Positions 8,095 to 16,236 of a DNA stretch of 64,000 nt are shown here, in pieces. The DNA is from Streptomyces flaveus (GTDB lineage Bacteria; Actinomycetota; Actinomycetes; Streptomycetales; Streptomycetaceae). The first letter of the stretch is position 1; each line of letters begins with the position of its first letter. Where the stretch lies: contig NZ_BMPQ01000002.1 of the NCBI RefSeq assembly GCF_014647675.1, forward strand, positions 427,171 to 491,170, read 5' to 3'. The notes beneath the pieces were generated by a model. That model was not told where the DNA came from and made no database searches. It worked only from the letters and a program-made list of their open reading frames with translations. Made by a program: the position numbers and the translations under genes.

Positions 8095-8823
8095 ATGGGC
8101 GGCGGCGGAGGTGCACAGGAGCACCCACCTCGCAGATCCAAGAAGCCATCTGGCCGCCGCGCCGTCGAAGAAATGGCACGGGTCAACCGCGATTTCATGC
8201 ACCGGACTTCCCGGCTATTGGCTGAGCGAGGGATCAATCAATTCCTCGACATCGGCACTGGAATACCGACCGAGCCGAACCTCCATCAGGTCGTCCAGGC
8301 CATCACACCCAGCGCCCGTGTGGTCTACGCGGACAACGACCCGATCGTCCTCAGACACGCCGAGGCGCTTCTTCACAGCACTCCAGAAGGGAGGACCGCC
8401 TACATCCAAGCCGACGTGAGAGAGCCGGGAAGGATCCTCGCAGCGGCGAAAGAGACCCTCGACTTCGAGCAGCCAATCGCTCTGTCTTTGGCGGCCCTCC
8501 TGCATCTGGTGGCAGATGACGACGATCCCTACCGGATCGTGGGTGAGCTACTCAAGCCGCTGGCAGCCGGGAGCTATCTGGCGCTTCCCCATGCGACAGG
8601 AGATTTCGATCCCGAGACATGGGAGCGCGTTGTCGAGGTCTACCGCAAGGGAGGAACTCCCGCGACAGTTCGATCGCGCAGCGAATTTTCGAGGTTCTTC
8701 GAAGGCCTTGAGCTGGTCGACCCTGGCATAGAACTCGCCGCACTCTGGCACCCAGAGCTTGGGGAACAGCACAGTCAGAGGGAGCAGATCCCGCTGTATG
8801 TGGGGCTCGCCCGCAAACTGTGA
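8095..8823 (+). CDS. DUF574-family SAM-dependent methyltransferase, N-terminus short
   Basis: From about residue 30 the protein matches the actinobacterial S-adenosyl methyltransferase (DUF574) family: 'VNRDFMHRTSRLLAERGI', then the SAM-binding strand 'QFLDIGTGIPT', 'VVYADNDPIVLRHAEALL' and 'YIQADVREP'. Family members normally begin with a segment containing an N-Y-W-L-G-G-K-D-like motif. Here that is replaced by a Gly/Arg-rich start without similarity, so the gene is probably 5'-truncated or its true start is near 8173. A/T in third codon positions is more frequent than in neighbouring genes, pointing to foreign origin. Substrate unknown. Confidence 0.65.
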   Translation: MGGGGGAQEHPPRRSKKPSGRRAVEEMARVNRDFMHRTSRLLAERGINQFLDIGTGIPTEPNLHQVVQAITPSARVVYADNDPIVLRHAEALLHSTPEGRTAYIQADVREPGRILAAAKETLDFEQPIALSLAALLHLVADDDDPYRIVGELLKPLAAGSYLALPHATGDFDPETWERVVEVYRKGGTPATVRSRSEFSRFFEGLELVDPGIELAALWHPELGEQHSQREQIPLYVGLARKL

Positions 8824-8999
8824 AGCCCTGCGCCAGCGTCACGGGCTTGGGCCTCGTGTCCGCTTCCCCGCAAGAGGCTCCCGTTCACGGTGACCACCTC
8901 CTGCAGCAACTCCGCGCACTGACCTTGAAGTTACGTCGGTACATGGGTGTATGTCAGAGGCAGTGCTGCTGTCCCTCGGGTCACCGCGCTGCCGCTGGA

Positions 9000-9743
9000 T
9001 CAGTCGGTCACGTCCGCGGACGTGACCGGGCGGCCGCAGAGCGCGCGTCCTTCGACTGGCTTGAGCAGGGGCGTGTTCTGGACACCTCCGACGCGGTTGG
9101 CCCACCAGACGGTCAGTTCGCGTACGAAGAACATCGGCAGTCGCCGGTAGCGGCGGGGCTTCTGGAAGACCCCGACGGAATCACCCCAGTAGGCATGTTT
9201 GGCGTCAATGGCCGCGTAATTGTGCCGGATTCCTGTCATCGGCGGGAAATCGGTGTAGGCCTCGCGCAATTCGAGTCCCGAGTACGCAGCCATGGCCCGG
9301 AACCCGTCTGGGTAGTAGCGCCAGCAATCCTGTGCATCGTGCACATGGCCGCGCGACGGTGCCGTGATGAATGCCATTCCCCTGGGCTTCAGCACACGCG
9401 CGATCTCCATCATCGTCACCCAGAAGAACGGGATGTGTTCGAACGCCTGGCCCGAGAGCACAAAGTCCGTGCTGTTGGACTTCACTGGAATGCGGTACGG
9501 CTTGGCCATGACCACATCCACGTTCTGTCCATCGAGCACATCGACGCCCACATAGTCGATGTCGTGCTGACCCAGCATGTCTTTATGCGTGACACTCTGT
9601 TTGTCCGACACACGCGATCCCAGATCCACGACCCGGTGCCGCCGGTTCGTCGGCATGTACTCCTTCACGCAGAGTTCCATCTGCTCGTATGCAGACCTGT
9701 GCATCAGTGTTGCCTCTCGATGTGCCCCCACCTGAATGGACAT
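9000..9743 (-). CDS. class I SAM-dependent methyltransferase
   Basis: A 247-residue protein with a Methyltransf_11-type Rossmann core: motif I 'RVVDLGSRVSD', the acidic strand end 'YVGVDVLDG', and the signature 'DFVLSGQAFEHIPFFW' followed by 'MMEIARVLKPRGMAFITAPS'. The C-terminal 'CWRYYPDGFRAMAAYSGLEL' is typical of glycan or natural-product methyltransferases of this fold. Start 9743 has GGAG about 11 bases upstream; ATG 9704 with GAGAGG is an alternative. Third-position A/T is elevated, as in the neighbouring methyltransferase, and no biosynthetic partner genes are adjacent. Substrate unknown. Confidence 0.78.
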   Translation of the reverse strand: MSIQVGAHREATLMHRSAYEQMELCVKEYMPTNRRHRVVDLGSRVSDKQSVTHKDMLGQHDIDYVGVDVLDGQNVDVVMAKPYRIPVKSNSTDFVLSGQAFEHIPFFWVTMMEIARVLKPRGMAFITAPSRGHVHDAQDCWRYYPDGFRAMAAYSGLELREAYTDFPPMTGIRHNYAAIDAKHAYWGDSVGVFQKPRRYRRLPMFFVRELTVWWANRVGGVQNTPLLKPVEGRALCGRPVTSADVTD

Positions 9744-9978
9744 GTCCCACAACTCCAATCGGCAGAAGGAGTCACGCTTCTGAACTGCATGACAACGAGG
9801 TGGAACGCCGACGTACAACCTCGAAAGTAGAGTCGTCACCCATACCGCTGGGCGGCGGTTCGTTGTCCACAGGCTGTGAACCCCTCTCCGGCGGGACCGC
9901 CCCCGCAGGCCGAAGCTGCCGCGGCGGATTCGGGTGGCGGCTCGTCCGGCTCGGACGTGGCGGTGTCGGTGATGGCAG

Positions 9979-10011
9979 AGAGCGGGACCCAGTCTCACTG
10001 GGTCCCGCTCT
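9979..10011 (-). terminator. strong 13-bp hairpin downstream of the 121-residue gene
   Basis: AGCGGGACCCAGT (9981-9993), loop CTC, ACTGGGTCCCGCT (9997-10009), extendable by two pairs. It lies 60-95 bases beyond the stop of the minus-strand gene that ends at 10073, as the second of two stacked hairpins. Confidence 0.75.
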
Positions 10012-10025
10012 TTGTCGTTGCTGAT

Positions 10026-10058
10026 CACGGTTCACGCGTGAGTGGCGCGTGAACCGTG
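10026..10058 (-). terminator. second 13-bp hairpin of a tandem terminator
   Basis: CACGGTTCACGCG (10026-10038) and CGCGTGAACCGTG (10046-10058) pair perfectly around a 7-base loop, 15 bases after the stop at 10073. There is no U-tract, as is usual for streptomycete terminators. Confidence 0.75.
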
Positions 10059-10072
10059 TGACCACGTCGGTG

Positions 10073-10438
10073 TCAGGGCTCCAGCCCGCTGGCCCTGGCG
10101 ATGCCCTCGATCTCACGCCGTAGGTGCTCCCGCTCGGCGTCGCTTTGCACGGGTTCGGTTCCGGTGAGGGTGCTGAAGTCGACGAGCGTGTGCGCACCGA
10201 GGGGGCCCAGAAGATCCAGGAGCTGGTTCAGCCTCCGCCCGAACTCGGGAGTGAACAGCTCCTGTTCGCGTGGCGACAGCTCGATGTCGATATCGACGTT
10301 GCGGTGGACGAGCGCGTCGTTCGTACCCTTGAGGATGCGTAGCAGCAGCTCGTACGACTCGGGGTCGAGGCCGCTTTGGAGTTCGGACAGGTAGAGCGCG
10401 AACTGCTTGGTGCTCTCCAGGAATACGTCTTCGTTCAT
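10073..10438 (-). CDS. hypothetical helical protein
   Basis: A 121-residue, acidic, probably all-helical cytoplasmic protein ('ESTKQFALYLSELQSGLDPE', 'SPREQELFTPEFGRRLNQLL'). It has no cysteine, membrane segment or known motif. The upstream extension of the frame is dominated by Arg/Pro and looks non-coding, so I take ATG 10438. It is followed by two strong hairpins and is therefore probably transcribed alone. Function unknown. Confidence 0.6.
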   Translation of the reverse strand: MNEDVFLESTKQFALYLSELQSGLDPESYELLLRILKGTNDALVHRNVDIDIELSPREQELFTPEFGRRLNQLLDLLGPLGAHTLVDFSTLTGTEPVQSDAEREHLRREIEGIARASGLEP

Positions 10439-10667
10439 GCACGTATCGTGCCGGATCCCCGGCAATACTCCGGGGCGTTTCAGCTGATCGGATGCCATTT
10501 CGCCCACGGACTTGACAGGAGTTCGGGTTCCCGGCTCCCGAACTGCCCCGGCCGACTTCATCCGCACAGCGGGCACCGGCTTGCGTTCTGTCGTCAACAC
10601 CCGGTGAACACCTCCGCCGGCGGCGCCGCTTGCAGAGGGATGTGCCGGCACGGCAGGGTTTCGGGAC

Positions 10668-11120
10668 GTGGCCACCTTGTTGATCGTGCATCACACGCCT
10701 TCGCCCAACTGCCAGGCGATGTTCGAAGCCGTCGTGTCCGGCGCGACGGCACCGGAGATCGAGGACGTACGGGTCGTACGGCTCGCCGCGCTGTCCGCGA
10801 CGGCGTCGGACGTACTGGCCGCGGACGGATATCTGCTCGGCACTCCGGCGAACCTCGGCTACATGTCCGGCGCCCTCAAGCATTTCTTCGACCAGGTCTA
10901 CTACCCGTGCCTGGACGCGACACGCGGTCGCCCGTTCGGCTTCTACGTGCACGGTGGAAGTGACACGACAGGGGCCCTGCGCGGGATCGAGTCGATCACG
11001 ACGGGCCTCGGCTGGCGCCGTGCGGCCGAGCCGGTGACCGTCACCGGTGAGCCGGGCAAGGCCGACATCGAGGCGTGCTGGGAGCTCGGCGCGACGGTCG
11101 CGGCCGGGTTGATGGACTGA
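10668..11120 (+). CDS. flavodoxin-like / NAD(P)H-dependent FMN reductase family protein
   Basis: A 150-residue protein with a flavodoxin fold: first strand 'ATLLIVHHTPSPNCQAMFEA' (phosphate loop), then 'DGYLLGTPANLGYMSGALKH' and 'FFDQVYYPCLD', the region that packs on the FMN ring, and 'FGFYVHGGSDTTGA'. Such proteins bind FMN and transfer electrons or reduce quinones or flavins. It starts with GTG and stands alone between two minus-strand units. The fold is well supported; the partner is unknown. Confidence 0.78.
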   Translation: MATLLIVHHTPSPNCQAMFEAVVSGATAPEIEDVRVVRLAALSATASDVLAADGYLLGTPANLGYMSGALKHFFDQVYYPCLDATRGRPFGFYVHGGSDTTGALRGIESITTGLGWRRAAEPVTVTGEPGKADIEACWELGATVAAGLMD

Positions 11121-11286
11121 GCGCCGGGAAGCGAGGAGGCTCTCAGTCCGCGCGCCTTGGCAGGCTGCCGACGCTGATCATGGACATGCGTGACCACACC
11201 GGCGCGACTGAGTCGGACGACACCGACCGCTGACCCCACCGGTCCGTTCGCACCCCGAGGTCCCCGTCCTGACCACCGGAGCGCGG

Positions 11287-11988
11287 TCAGCAGCACTCGC
11301 AGCCGTCCCGGCAGCCGCAGTCGCCCCCGGTCCGTGCGGCCGTGCCGGAAACGGGCGCGGCACAGCAGCCGTCCCCGCGCCAGGCGTCCCGCCCCTCCTT
11401 GACCGCCACCGCCGCGATGACCAGGGCCGCGATCGGGTCGGCCCAGGACCAGCCGAGGACGGCGTTGGCGATGAGGCCGACGAGCAGGACCGCGGAGAGG
11501 TACGTACACAGCAGCGTCTGCTTGGAGTCGGCCACGGCGGAGGCGGAGCCCAGTTCACGCCCCGCGCGGCGCTGGGCCGCGGACAGGAACGGCATCACGG
11601 CCAGCGACAGAGCCGCCAGCACGATGCCTGGAACGGAGCGCTCCGCCTCTCCCGTACCGGAGAGGGCGCGTACGGAGTCCACAGCGACGTACGCGGCAAG
11701 GGCGAAGAAGGAGACGGCGATGATCCGGAGCGTCGTCCGCTCGCGGGCCTCGCGCACGGCGTGGTCGCGGGCGGAGAACTGCCAGGCGACCGCTGCGGCC
11801 GAGGAGACCTCGATGACCGAGTCGAGCCCGAAGCCGATCAATGCGGTGGAGGAGGCCAGCGTGCCCGCGATGATCGCGACGATCGCCTCGATGACGTTGT
11901 AGGTGATCGTGACGGCCACGAGCAGGCGTATCCGGCGGGTGAGCGCCTCGCGCCGGGCGGGCGAGGGTCCGAGGGATATCGCGGTCAC
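11287..11988 (-). CDS. cation diffusion facilitator (CDF) heavy-metal exporter
   Basis: A 233-residue membrane protein with about six hydrophobic segments. Helix 2 carries 'STALIGFGLDSVIEVSSAAA' and a later helix carries 'ASAVADSKQTLLCTYLSAVL'. The paired Asp/Ser-Asp residues sit where CDF proteins bind the transported divalent metal. The tail is Cys-rich (CCAAP, CGCRDGCECC), suggesting metal sensing or capture in the cytoplasm. The GTG start overlaps the stop of the regulator gene (GTGA), so the two are coupled. With a CmtR-type regulator upstream, the likely substrates are Cd, Pb or related soft metals. Family firm, metal inferred. Confidence 0.85.
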   Translation of the reverse strand: MTAISLGPSPARREALTRRIRLLVAVTITYNVIEAIVAIIAGTLASSTALIGFGLDSVIEVSSAAAVAWQFSARDHAVREARERTTLRIIAVSFFALAAYVAVDSVRALSGTGEAERSVPGIVLAALSLAVMPFLSAAQRRAGRELGSASAVADSKQTLLCTYLSAVLLVGLIANAVLGWSWADPIAALVIAAVAVKEGRDAWRGDGCCAAPVSGTAARTGGDCGCRDGCECC

Positions 11989-11990
11989 GG

Positions 11991-12332
11991 TCAGCAGCAG
12001 CCCTTCTCGTCCGTGTCGGGGCAGGTGCGGTCGGTCTCCACCGCCACTACGGCGGTACGCAGGTCGTCCAGCGCGTGTCCGAGGCGGGGGTCGGCGAGTT
12101 CGTAGCGGATGCGGCGCCCGACGGGTACGGCGACCACCAGGCCGCAGTCGCGCAGGCACGCCAGGTGGTTGGACAGGCGGGTGCGCGAAATGCCCAGTTG
12201 GTCGGCCAGATCGGAAGGGTGGGCCGGCGCCTGACGCAGAGCGAGCAGCAGGCGGCAGCGGATGGGATCGGCGAGTGCACGGCCGAAGCGGGCGAGTACG
12301 TCGATCTCGGTGGCAAGAGTCAGCACCCTCAC
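11991..12332 (-). CDS. cmtR: ArsR/SmtB-family metal repressor, CmtR type
   Basis: A 113-residue winged-helix repressor. The helix-turn-helix reads 'PSDLADQLGISRTRLSNHLACLRDCGLV'-like across residues 39-66. Three cysteines, C59, C63 (both in the recognition helix) and C104 ('ETDRTCPD'), match the C57/C61/C102 ligands of the Cd/Pb sensor CmtR of Mycobacterium tuberculosis in order and spacing. A Cys pair ends the protein. It probably represses itself and the following exporter until Cd or Pb binds. I take GTG 12332 (12326 is possible). Only four bases separate it from the 34-bp palindrome and no ribosome site is present, so the mRNA is probably leaderless. Confidence 0.87.
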   Translation of the reverse strand: MRVLTLATEIDVLARFGRALADPIRCRLLLALRQAPAHPSDLADQLGISRTRLSNHLACLRDCGLVVAVPVGRRIRYELADPRLGHALDDLRTAVVAVETDRTCPDTDEKGCC

Positions 12333-12336
12333 GACG

Positions 12337-12370
12337 ATACATGGATTCCTGAATTCAGGAATCCATGTAT
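12337..12370. promoter_or_regulatory. 34-bp perfect palindrome, CmtR operator
   Basis: A fully symmetric 34-bp sequence centred between 12353 and 12354 (half-site ATACATGGATTCCTGAA), with no spacer or mismatch, 4 bases upstream of the regulator's start. It is unusually A/T-rich here and contains a GAATTC core. Position and symmetry fit a dimeric ArsR-type repressor covering the promoter. Confidence 0.82.
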
Positions 12371-12501
12371 ACAGCCACTCTTGGTCCCGTCGGTGACCCA
12401 CCGGCCTGCTGGTGACCGGCCGCGGCTGGTCACCAGCACAGTGGCAGCGCTGGGCGGCGGACGCGCTCGCCCGGCAGCTCCTGCCATGAGCGAGGCATCG
12501 G

Positions 12502-13323
12502 CTATTTGAGTCCGGAGGTGGCGATCCCGGAGACGAAGCCGCGCTGCAGGATCAGGAAGAGCACCAGCACCGGCACGACGTACACCAGAGTGCCTGCCGC
12601 GACGAGGTTGTTGAGCGTGCCACCGTGCGCGTTGTGGTAACCGGTGGCGAGCTGGACGGCGAGGGTAGTGCGGCCGGTGTCCAGCAGCAGCGCGGGCGCC
12701 AGCCAGTCACCCCAGGTCCAGGAGAACGACAGGATCAGGCTGGTGGCGATGACCGGCCACGACTGGGGCAGGAAGATCCGCCAGAAGATGCGCATCTGCC
12801 CGCAGCCGTCGACGATCGCCGCCTCCTCCAGTTCCTTGGGCATGTTGGTGAAGAACTGCCGGAACAGGAAGATCAGATACGGCATGCCGCACAGACCCCA
12901 CAGCACCCACGGCATGTACGTGTTGATGAGGTGGAACTTGGCGAACAGCAGGTAGGTCGGGACGAGCGTCATGACCTGTGGCAGCATCATCGTCGACAGC
13001 AGCACGCCGAAGATCACTCGTTTTCCCGGTGCTTCGAGCCGGGCGAAGCCGTACCCGGCCCAGGCCGAGGCGAAGGTCGCCAGCACCGCGTAGATGGTGG
13101 CGATCGTCAGCGAGTTGCGGGCGTAGCCGAAGTAGTCCCAACTGGTCAGCGCCTTCACGAAGTTCCCCGGGCTCGGGTGGTGCGGCCACCAGTGGATGGG
13201 GACGGCACGCAGCTCCGACGCGTCCTTGAACGCGGTGATCGCGAGCCAGGCGAAGGGGCTGAGTATGAGGACGAGGACGCTCACCAGGAGCATGTAGACG
13301 ACACTGCGCCGGGAGAGCACCAT
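12502..13323 (-). CDS. carbohydrate ABC transporter permease (MalG/AraQ type)
   Basis: A 273-residue inner-membrane protein with six predicted helices and the EAA loop 'EEAAIVDGCGQMRIFWRIFLP', which docks to the ATPase. It pairs with the upstream permease; the ATG overlaps that gene's TGA (ATGA). It is the last gene of a three-gene importer operon (binding protein, permease 1, permease 2). No ATPase is encoded. In Streptomyces several sugar importers share the MsiK ATPase encoded elsewhere, and that is the likely arrangement here. The divergent arabinofuranosidase genes make arabinose-containing oligosaccharides the probable cargo. Confidence 0.9.
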   Translation of the reverse strand: MVLSRRSVVYMLLVSVLVLILSPFAWLAITAFKDASELRAVPIHWWPHHPSPGNFVKALTSWDYFGYARNSLTIATIYAVLATFASAWAGYGFARLEAPGKRVIFGVLLSTMMLPQVMTLVPTYLLFAKFHLINTYMPWVLWGLCGMPYLIFLFRQFFTNMPKELEEAAIVDGCGQMRIFWRIFLPQSWPVIATSLILSFSWTWGDWLAPALLLDTGRTTLAVQLATGYHNAHGGTLNNLVAAGTLVYVVPVLVLFLILQRGFVSGIATSGLK

Positions 13324-14348
13324 CACCCACCTCCGATCGTGCGGGACTTGGTCTTCGCGCGCTCCGGCTCCACGGAGTAGAAGACCGCGCCCTTGCTGAG
13401 TTTGAAGACGATGAGGGTGACGGCGATGATGATCAGGAACAGCACCCAGAGCAGGGCGGAGGCGTAGCCGTAGCGGCCGCCGAGGAGGTACTGGTCGAGG
13501 ACGTGGATCATGAAGAGGGAGTTGCTCTCCGGGACGGATCCGATGCCCTTCGGGGTGGGGTCGAGTGAGATGAGCAGCGGTACGAAGGTCTGCAGCGAGG
13601 CGATGATCCCGGTGACGACCTGGAAGAAGATGACGGGGGAGAGCAGCGGCAGGGTGATCCGGGTGAAGGACTGCCAGGGACTGGCGCCGTCGACCCTGGC
13701 CGCCTCGTGCAGCTCCTTGGGGATGTCCTGCAGTCCCGCCAAAGAGATGATCATGACGTTGCCCACGCCCCACAGGGTCAGGACGATCAGCACCCAGCGG
13801 GCGTAGGGATCCGCCAGCCACGCGAGCCCGTTGACGTTGAAGAGGTCGAGAAGGCCGTTGGCCGCCCCCGAGTCACGGTCGAAGATCATCCTGAAGGTGA
13901 TGGCGGCACCGACCGGCGGCACCACGGCGGGCAGGTACAGCAGCGTGCGGATCAGGCCGCGGCCCCGGATCGGCTGGTTCACCAGTACCGCGAGGAACAG
14001 TCCCGCCACGATCGTCAGCGGCACGGTCATCGCGGTGAACACCCCCGTGCGGGCCAGGGAGGCCAGCGTCTCCGGGTCGGAGAAGACCTCCTTGTAGTTG
14101 TCCAGGCCCACGAAGCGGGAGTTGTCCGACAGCCCGTCGGAGTTGGTGAAGCTCAGCCACAGGGCGTAGCCGAGCGGATAGGCCGTCAGGGCCAGAAACC
14201 CCAGCACCCAGGGACCGGCGAAGGCATAGAAGGCCCAGGCTCTTCGCGTCGCCAGCGAGCGGCGCCGGCGCGGCGGCCGGGTGGCCGGCGCGCCGGCCGG
14301 GCTCTGCACAGCAGGCCCGGCAGCGACGGTGAGATGTCCGGTGCTCAC
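13323..14348 (-). CDS. carbohydrate ABC transporter permease (MalF/AraP type)
   Basis: A 341-residue membrane protein: a Pro/Arg-rich cytoplasmic start of about 40 residues, then six helices with the EAA loop 'HEAARVDGASPWQSFTRITLP'. The GTG start overlaps the stop of the binding-protein gene (GTGA), and its own stop overlaps the next ATG, so all three importer genes are coupled. It forms the heterodimeric channel with the following permease. Confidence 0.9.
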   Translation of the reverse strand: MSTGHLTVAAGPAVQSPAGAPATRPPRRRRSLATRRAWAFYAFAGPWVLGFLALTAYPLGYALWLSFTNSDGLSDNSRFVGLDNYKEVFSDPETLASLARTGVFTAMTVPLTIVAGLFLAVLVNQPIRGRGLIRTLLYLPAVVPPVGAAITFRMIFDRDSGAANGLLDLFNVNGLAWLADPYARWVLIVLTLWGVGNVMIISLAGLQDIPKELHEAARVDGASPWQSFTRITLPLLSPVIFFQVVTGIIASLQTFVPLLISLDPTPKGIGSVPESNSLFMIHVLDQYLLGGRYGYASALLWVLFLIIIAVTLIVFKLSKGAVFYSVEPERAKTKSRTIGGG

Positions 14349-15691
14349 CCGAGGACGTCCTTGCCCTTGGCGATCAGGGCGTTCATCTGCTTGTTCAGCT
14401 CGTCCGCGACCTTGCCCGCGGAGGTACCGGACTTGACCGCGCCCGGCAGGACCTTGCTGATCACTCCGTCCAGGGCGTCCTTCTGGGCGTACGGGGTGAA
14501 GGTCAGGGGCTTGAAGTAAGCGAACTCCTGCTCCTGCACCTCGAAGGCCTGCTTCTGGTACGGCTTGTCCTGCGGCATCTTCTCGCGCAGCGACTTCAGG
14601 CTGGGAACGCCCCAGCCGCCGGCGGCCCGGCCCTGGGCGGGCTCTCCGCCGAAGAACCACTCGAAGAACTTCCAGGCCGCGTCCTTGTTCTTGGACTCCT
14701 TGGGTATCCAGAAGCCGGTGGCGCCGAAGCAGGGGCTGATGCGGCTGCTGCCCAGCTGGGGCGCGGGGGCGAGGCGCGAGACCTCGGCGACCTTGGGATC
14801 GCCGGCGATCGCGCCGCCGAACCAGTAGCCGTCGGTGGCCATCGCCATCCGTCCCGCCTGGAAGGTCGGCCAGTCCCAGCCGTCCGGGTTCGGGTTGACG
14901 GTGCTCGGGCCGATGTCGGCCTTCGTGTACTCCAGCATCCACTTCAGCGCCTTGAGCGCCTCGGGGGATGAGAAGTCCACCGAGCTCAGGTCCTCGGCGA
15001 ACACGCTGCCGCCGGCCGACGCGGTCATGCCCAGCAGCGAGGAGAAGGAGCCGAGTCCCGTGACGTTCAGGCCGTACACCTTCACCTTGCCCAGCCGGCG
15101 CTTGACCAGGCGCTTGCCGAGGTCCAGCAACTCCTCGTAGGAGAGCGGCTCGGTCTCGCTGGGCAGGTCCACCTTCGCGGCCTCGAACAGGTCGGTGCGG
15201 TACCAGATCATCTGGTCCTGCGAGTAGTCCTTGGCCATGCCGTAGCGGGGGCCCGCGCCCTGCTTGCTGCCGTCGTAACGCCAGAGGTCGTTGACCGGGT
15301 CGAGGTCGGAGCGCTTGAGCACCGTGCTCTTGGCGAAGTACGGGTCCAGGTCGGTCATCAGGTTGCGCGCGGCGAAGTACGGGGCATCCGTGGCGCCGGA
15401 CCCGAGCACGACGTCCGGCGGGGTCTTGGCGGCCAGCAGGGCGTTGAGCTTGGCGGGGTCGGGCTGGAGGTACCTGATCTTCAGGCCCAGTGCCTTCCCG
15501 GCGGCCTTGATGTCGAGGTCCTCCTTTTGGCACATGACCGTGAGCGTCGTGCTGCCGCTCTTCGAACCGGTGCCGCCCGAGCCGTCGTCGACGGAGGCAG
15601 CACAGCCGGACAGTGCGGCGGCGCCGAGCGCGGCACCGGAGTAGGTGAGGAAACGACGTCTGTCGAGGGACCCTGTGGCGGGAACGGACAC
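14345..15691 (-). CDS. sugar ABC transporter substrate-binding lipoprotein
   Basis: A 448-residue extracellular binding protein. Its signal has a twin-arginine motif ('DRRRFLTYSG', residues 10-19) and a lipobox 'LSGC' with C30, so it may be exported folded and then lipidated. The mature part follows the family-1 solute-binding pattern ('DLDPVNDLW', 'YGMAKDYSQDQMIWYRTDLF', 'PTFQAGRMAMATDGYW', 'GFWIPKESKNKDAAWKFFEW'). The GTG start has AAAGG 8 bases upstream. It is the first gene of the importer operon, opposite two GH51 enzymes and linked to them by matched operators. Confidence 0.9.
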   Translation of the reverse strand: MSVPATGSLDRRRFLTYSGAALGAAALSGCAASVDDGSGGTGSKSGSTTLTVMCQKEDLDIKAAGKALGLKIRYLQPDPAKLNALLAAKTPPDVVLGSGATDAPYFAARNLMTDLDPYFAKSTVLKRSDLDPVNDLWRYDGSKQGAGPRYGMAKDYSQDQMIWYRTDLFEAAKVDLPSETEPLSYEELLDLGKRLVKRRLGKVKVYGLNVTGLGSFSSLLGMTASAGGSVFAEDLSSVDFSSPEALKALKWMLEYTKADIGPSTVNPNPDGWDWPTFQAGRMAMATDGYWFGGAIAGDPKVAEVSRLAPAPQLGSSRISPCFGATGFWIPKESKNKDAAWKFFEWFFGGEPAQGRAAGGWGVPSLKSLREKMPQDKPYQKQAFEVQEQEFAYFKPLTFTPYAQKDALDGVISKVLPGAVKSGTSAGKVADELNKQMNALIAKGKDVLG

Positions 15692-15874
15692 GTTGGTGGG
15701 CCTTTCGTGCGGGTGGTTGCAGCGGGTGGGGCGGAACGCCGGGCTGAGCCACGGTGGAAAGGGAAGGGAAGGGGGCGAGATGGGGTGGAAGGGGGATGAA
15801 GCGCAGGGCTCGCTCGGCTCAAGTGGCTTGTGCGGGCAGGCCGAAGCTCGGCCGGCCGCGGTCGGCCAGGAGGG

Positions 15875-15889
15875 TTTGTATCGATAAAA
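15875..15889 (-). promoter_or_regulatory. TATCGATA operator of the importer operon
   Basis: TTTGTATCGATAAAA on the plus strand (core TATCGATA, 15879-15886) is the exact reverse complement of the site before the arabinofuranosidase gene. It lies about 185 bases upstream of the binding-protein start. LacI-family repressors bind such symmetric CG-centred sites, and one is encoded at 20598-21605. Confidence 0.7.
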
Positions 15890-16039
15890 GAGTGCGGCTC
15901 CGCGAAGGGCGGATGAAAAGGGTGCGGGAGTGGGTCGGCTCGCTCTGGGCTTCCTGTCGCGCGTTGACCGGCTCTCCGGCTGTGGCCGTTATGCCGCCGA
16001 TGCCCGTCTCGGAAAACCGGTTGCGTAAAACTTCGGCGG

Positions 16040-16069
16040 ACATTAGGTGGCGGCGTCTGAAGGTGTCAA
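16040..16069 (-). promoter_or_regulatory. promoter candidate for the importer operon
   Basis: On the minus strand TTGACA (16064-16069) and TAATGT (16040-16045) are spaced by 18 bases. The -35 region is part of a 13-bp inverted copy of the one used in the opposite direction (CTTGACACCTTCA), which strengthens both calls. Confidence 0.55.
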
Positions 16070-16164
16070 GGGGTCCGGCAAACCGGCCCGCAACGCCCAC
16101 ACGCCGCACCGCCCGACCTCATGGCACCGCGGCATCCTGACGACCAAACAGTTCCCGCACGCCT

Positions 16165-16200
16165 CTTGACACCTTCACGAGAAGGCGGTTTTTATCGATA
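16165..16200 (+). promoter_or_regulatory. promoter and overlapping LacI-type operator of the arabinofuranosidase genes
   Basis: TTGACA at 16165-16170 is followed after 18 bases by TTTTAT (16189-16194), which runs into the operator core TATCGATA (16192-16199). A repressor bound here would block the -10 element. It lies 36 bases upstream of the GTG start of the first GH51 gene. Confidence 0.7.
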
Positions 16201-16236
16201 CAAACCTGCCGAGCCACCCACCCCTGGAGTACCTCC

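Noticed and set aside
12337-12370. Palindrome as a transcription terminator
   Set aside because: No U-tract, no spacer loop, A/T-rich core, and it sits directly before a start codon instead of after a gene.
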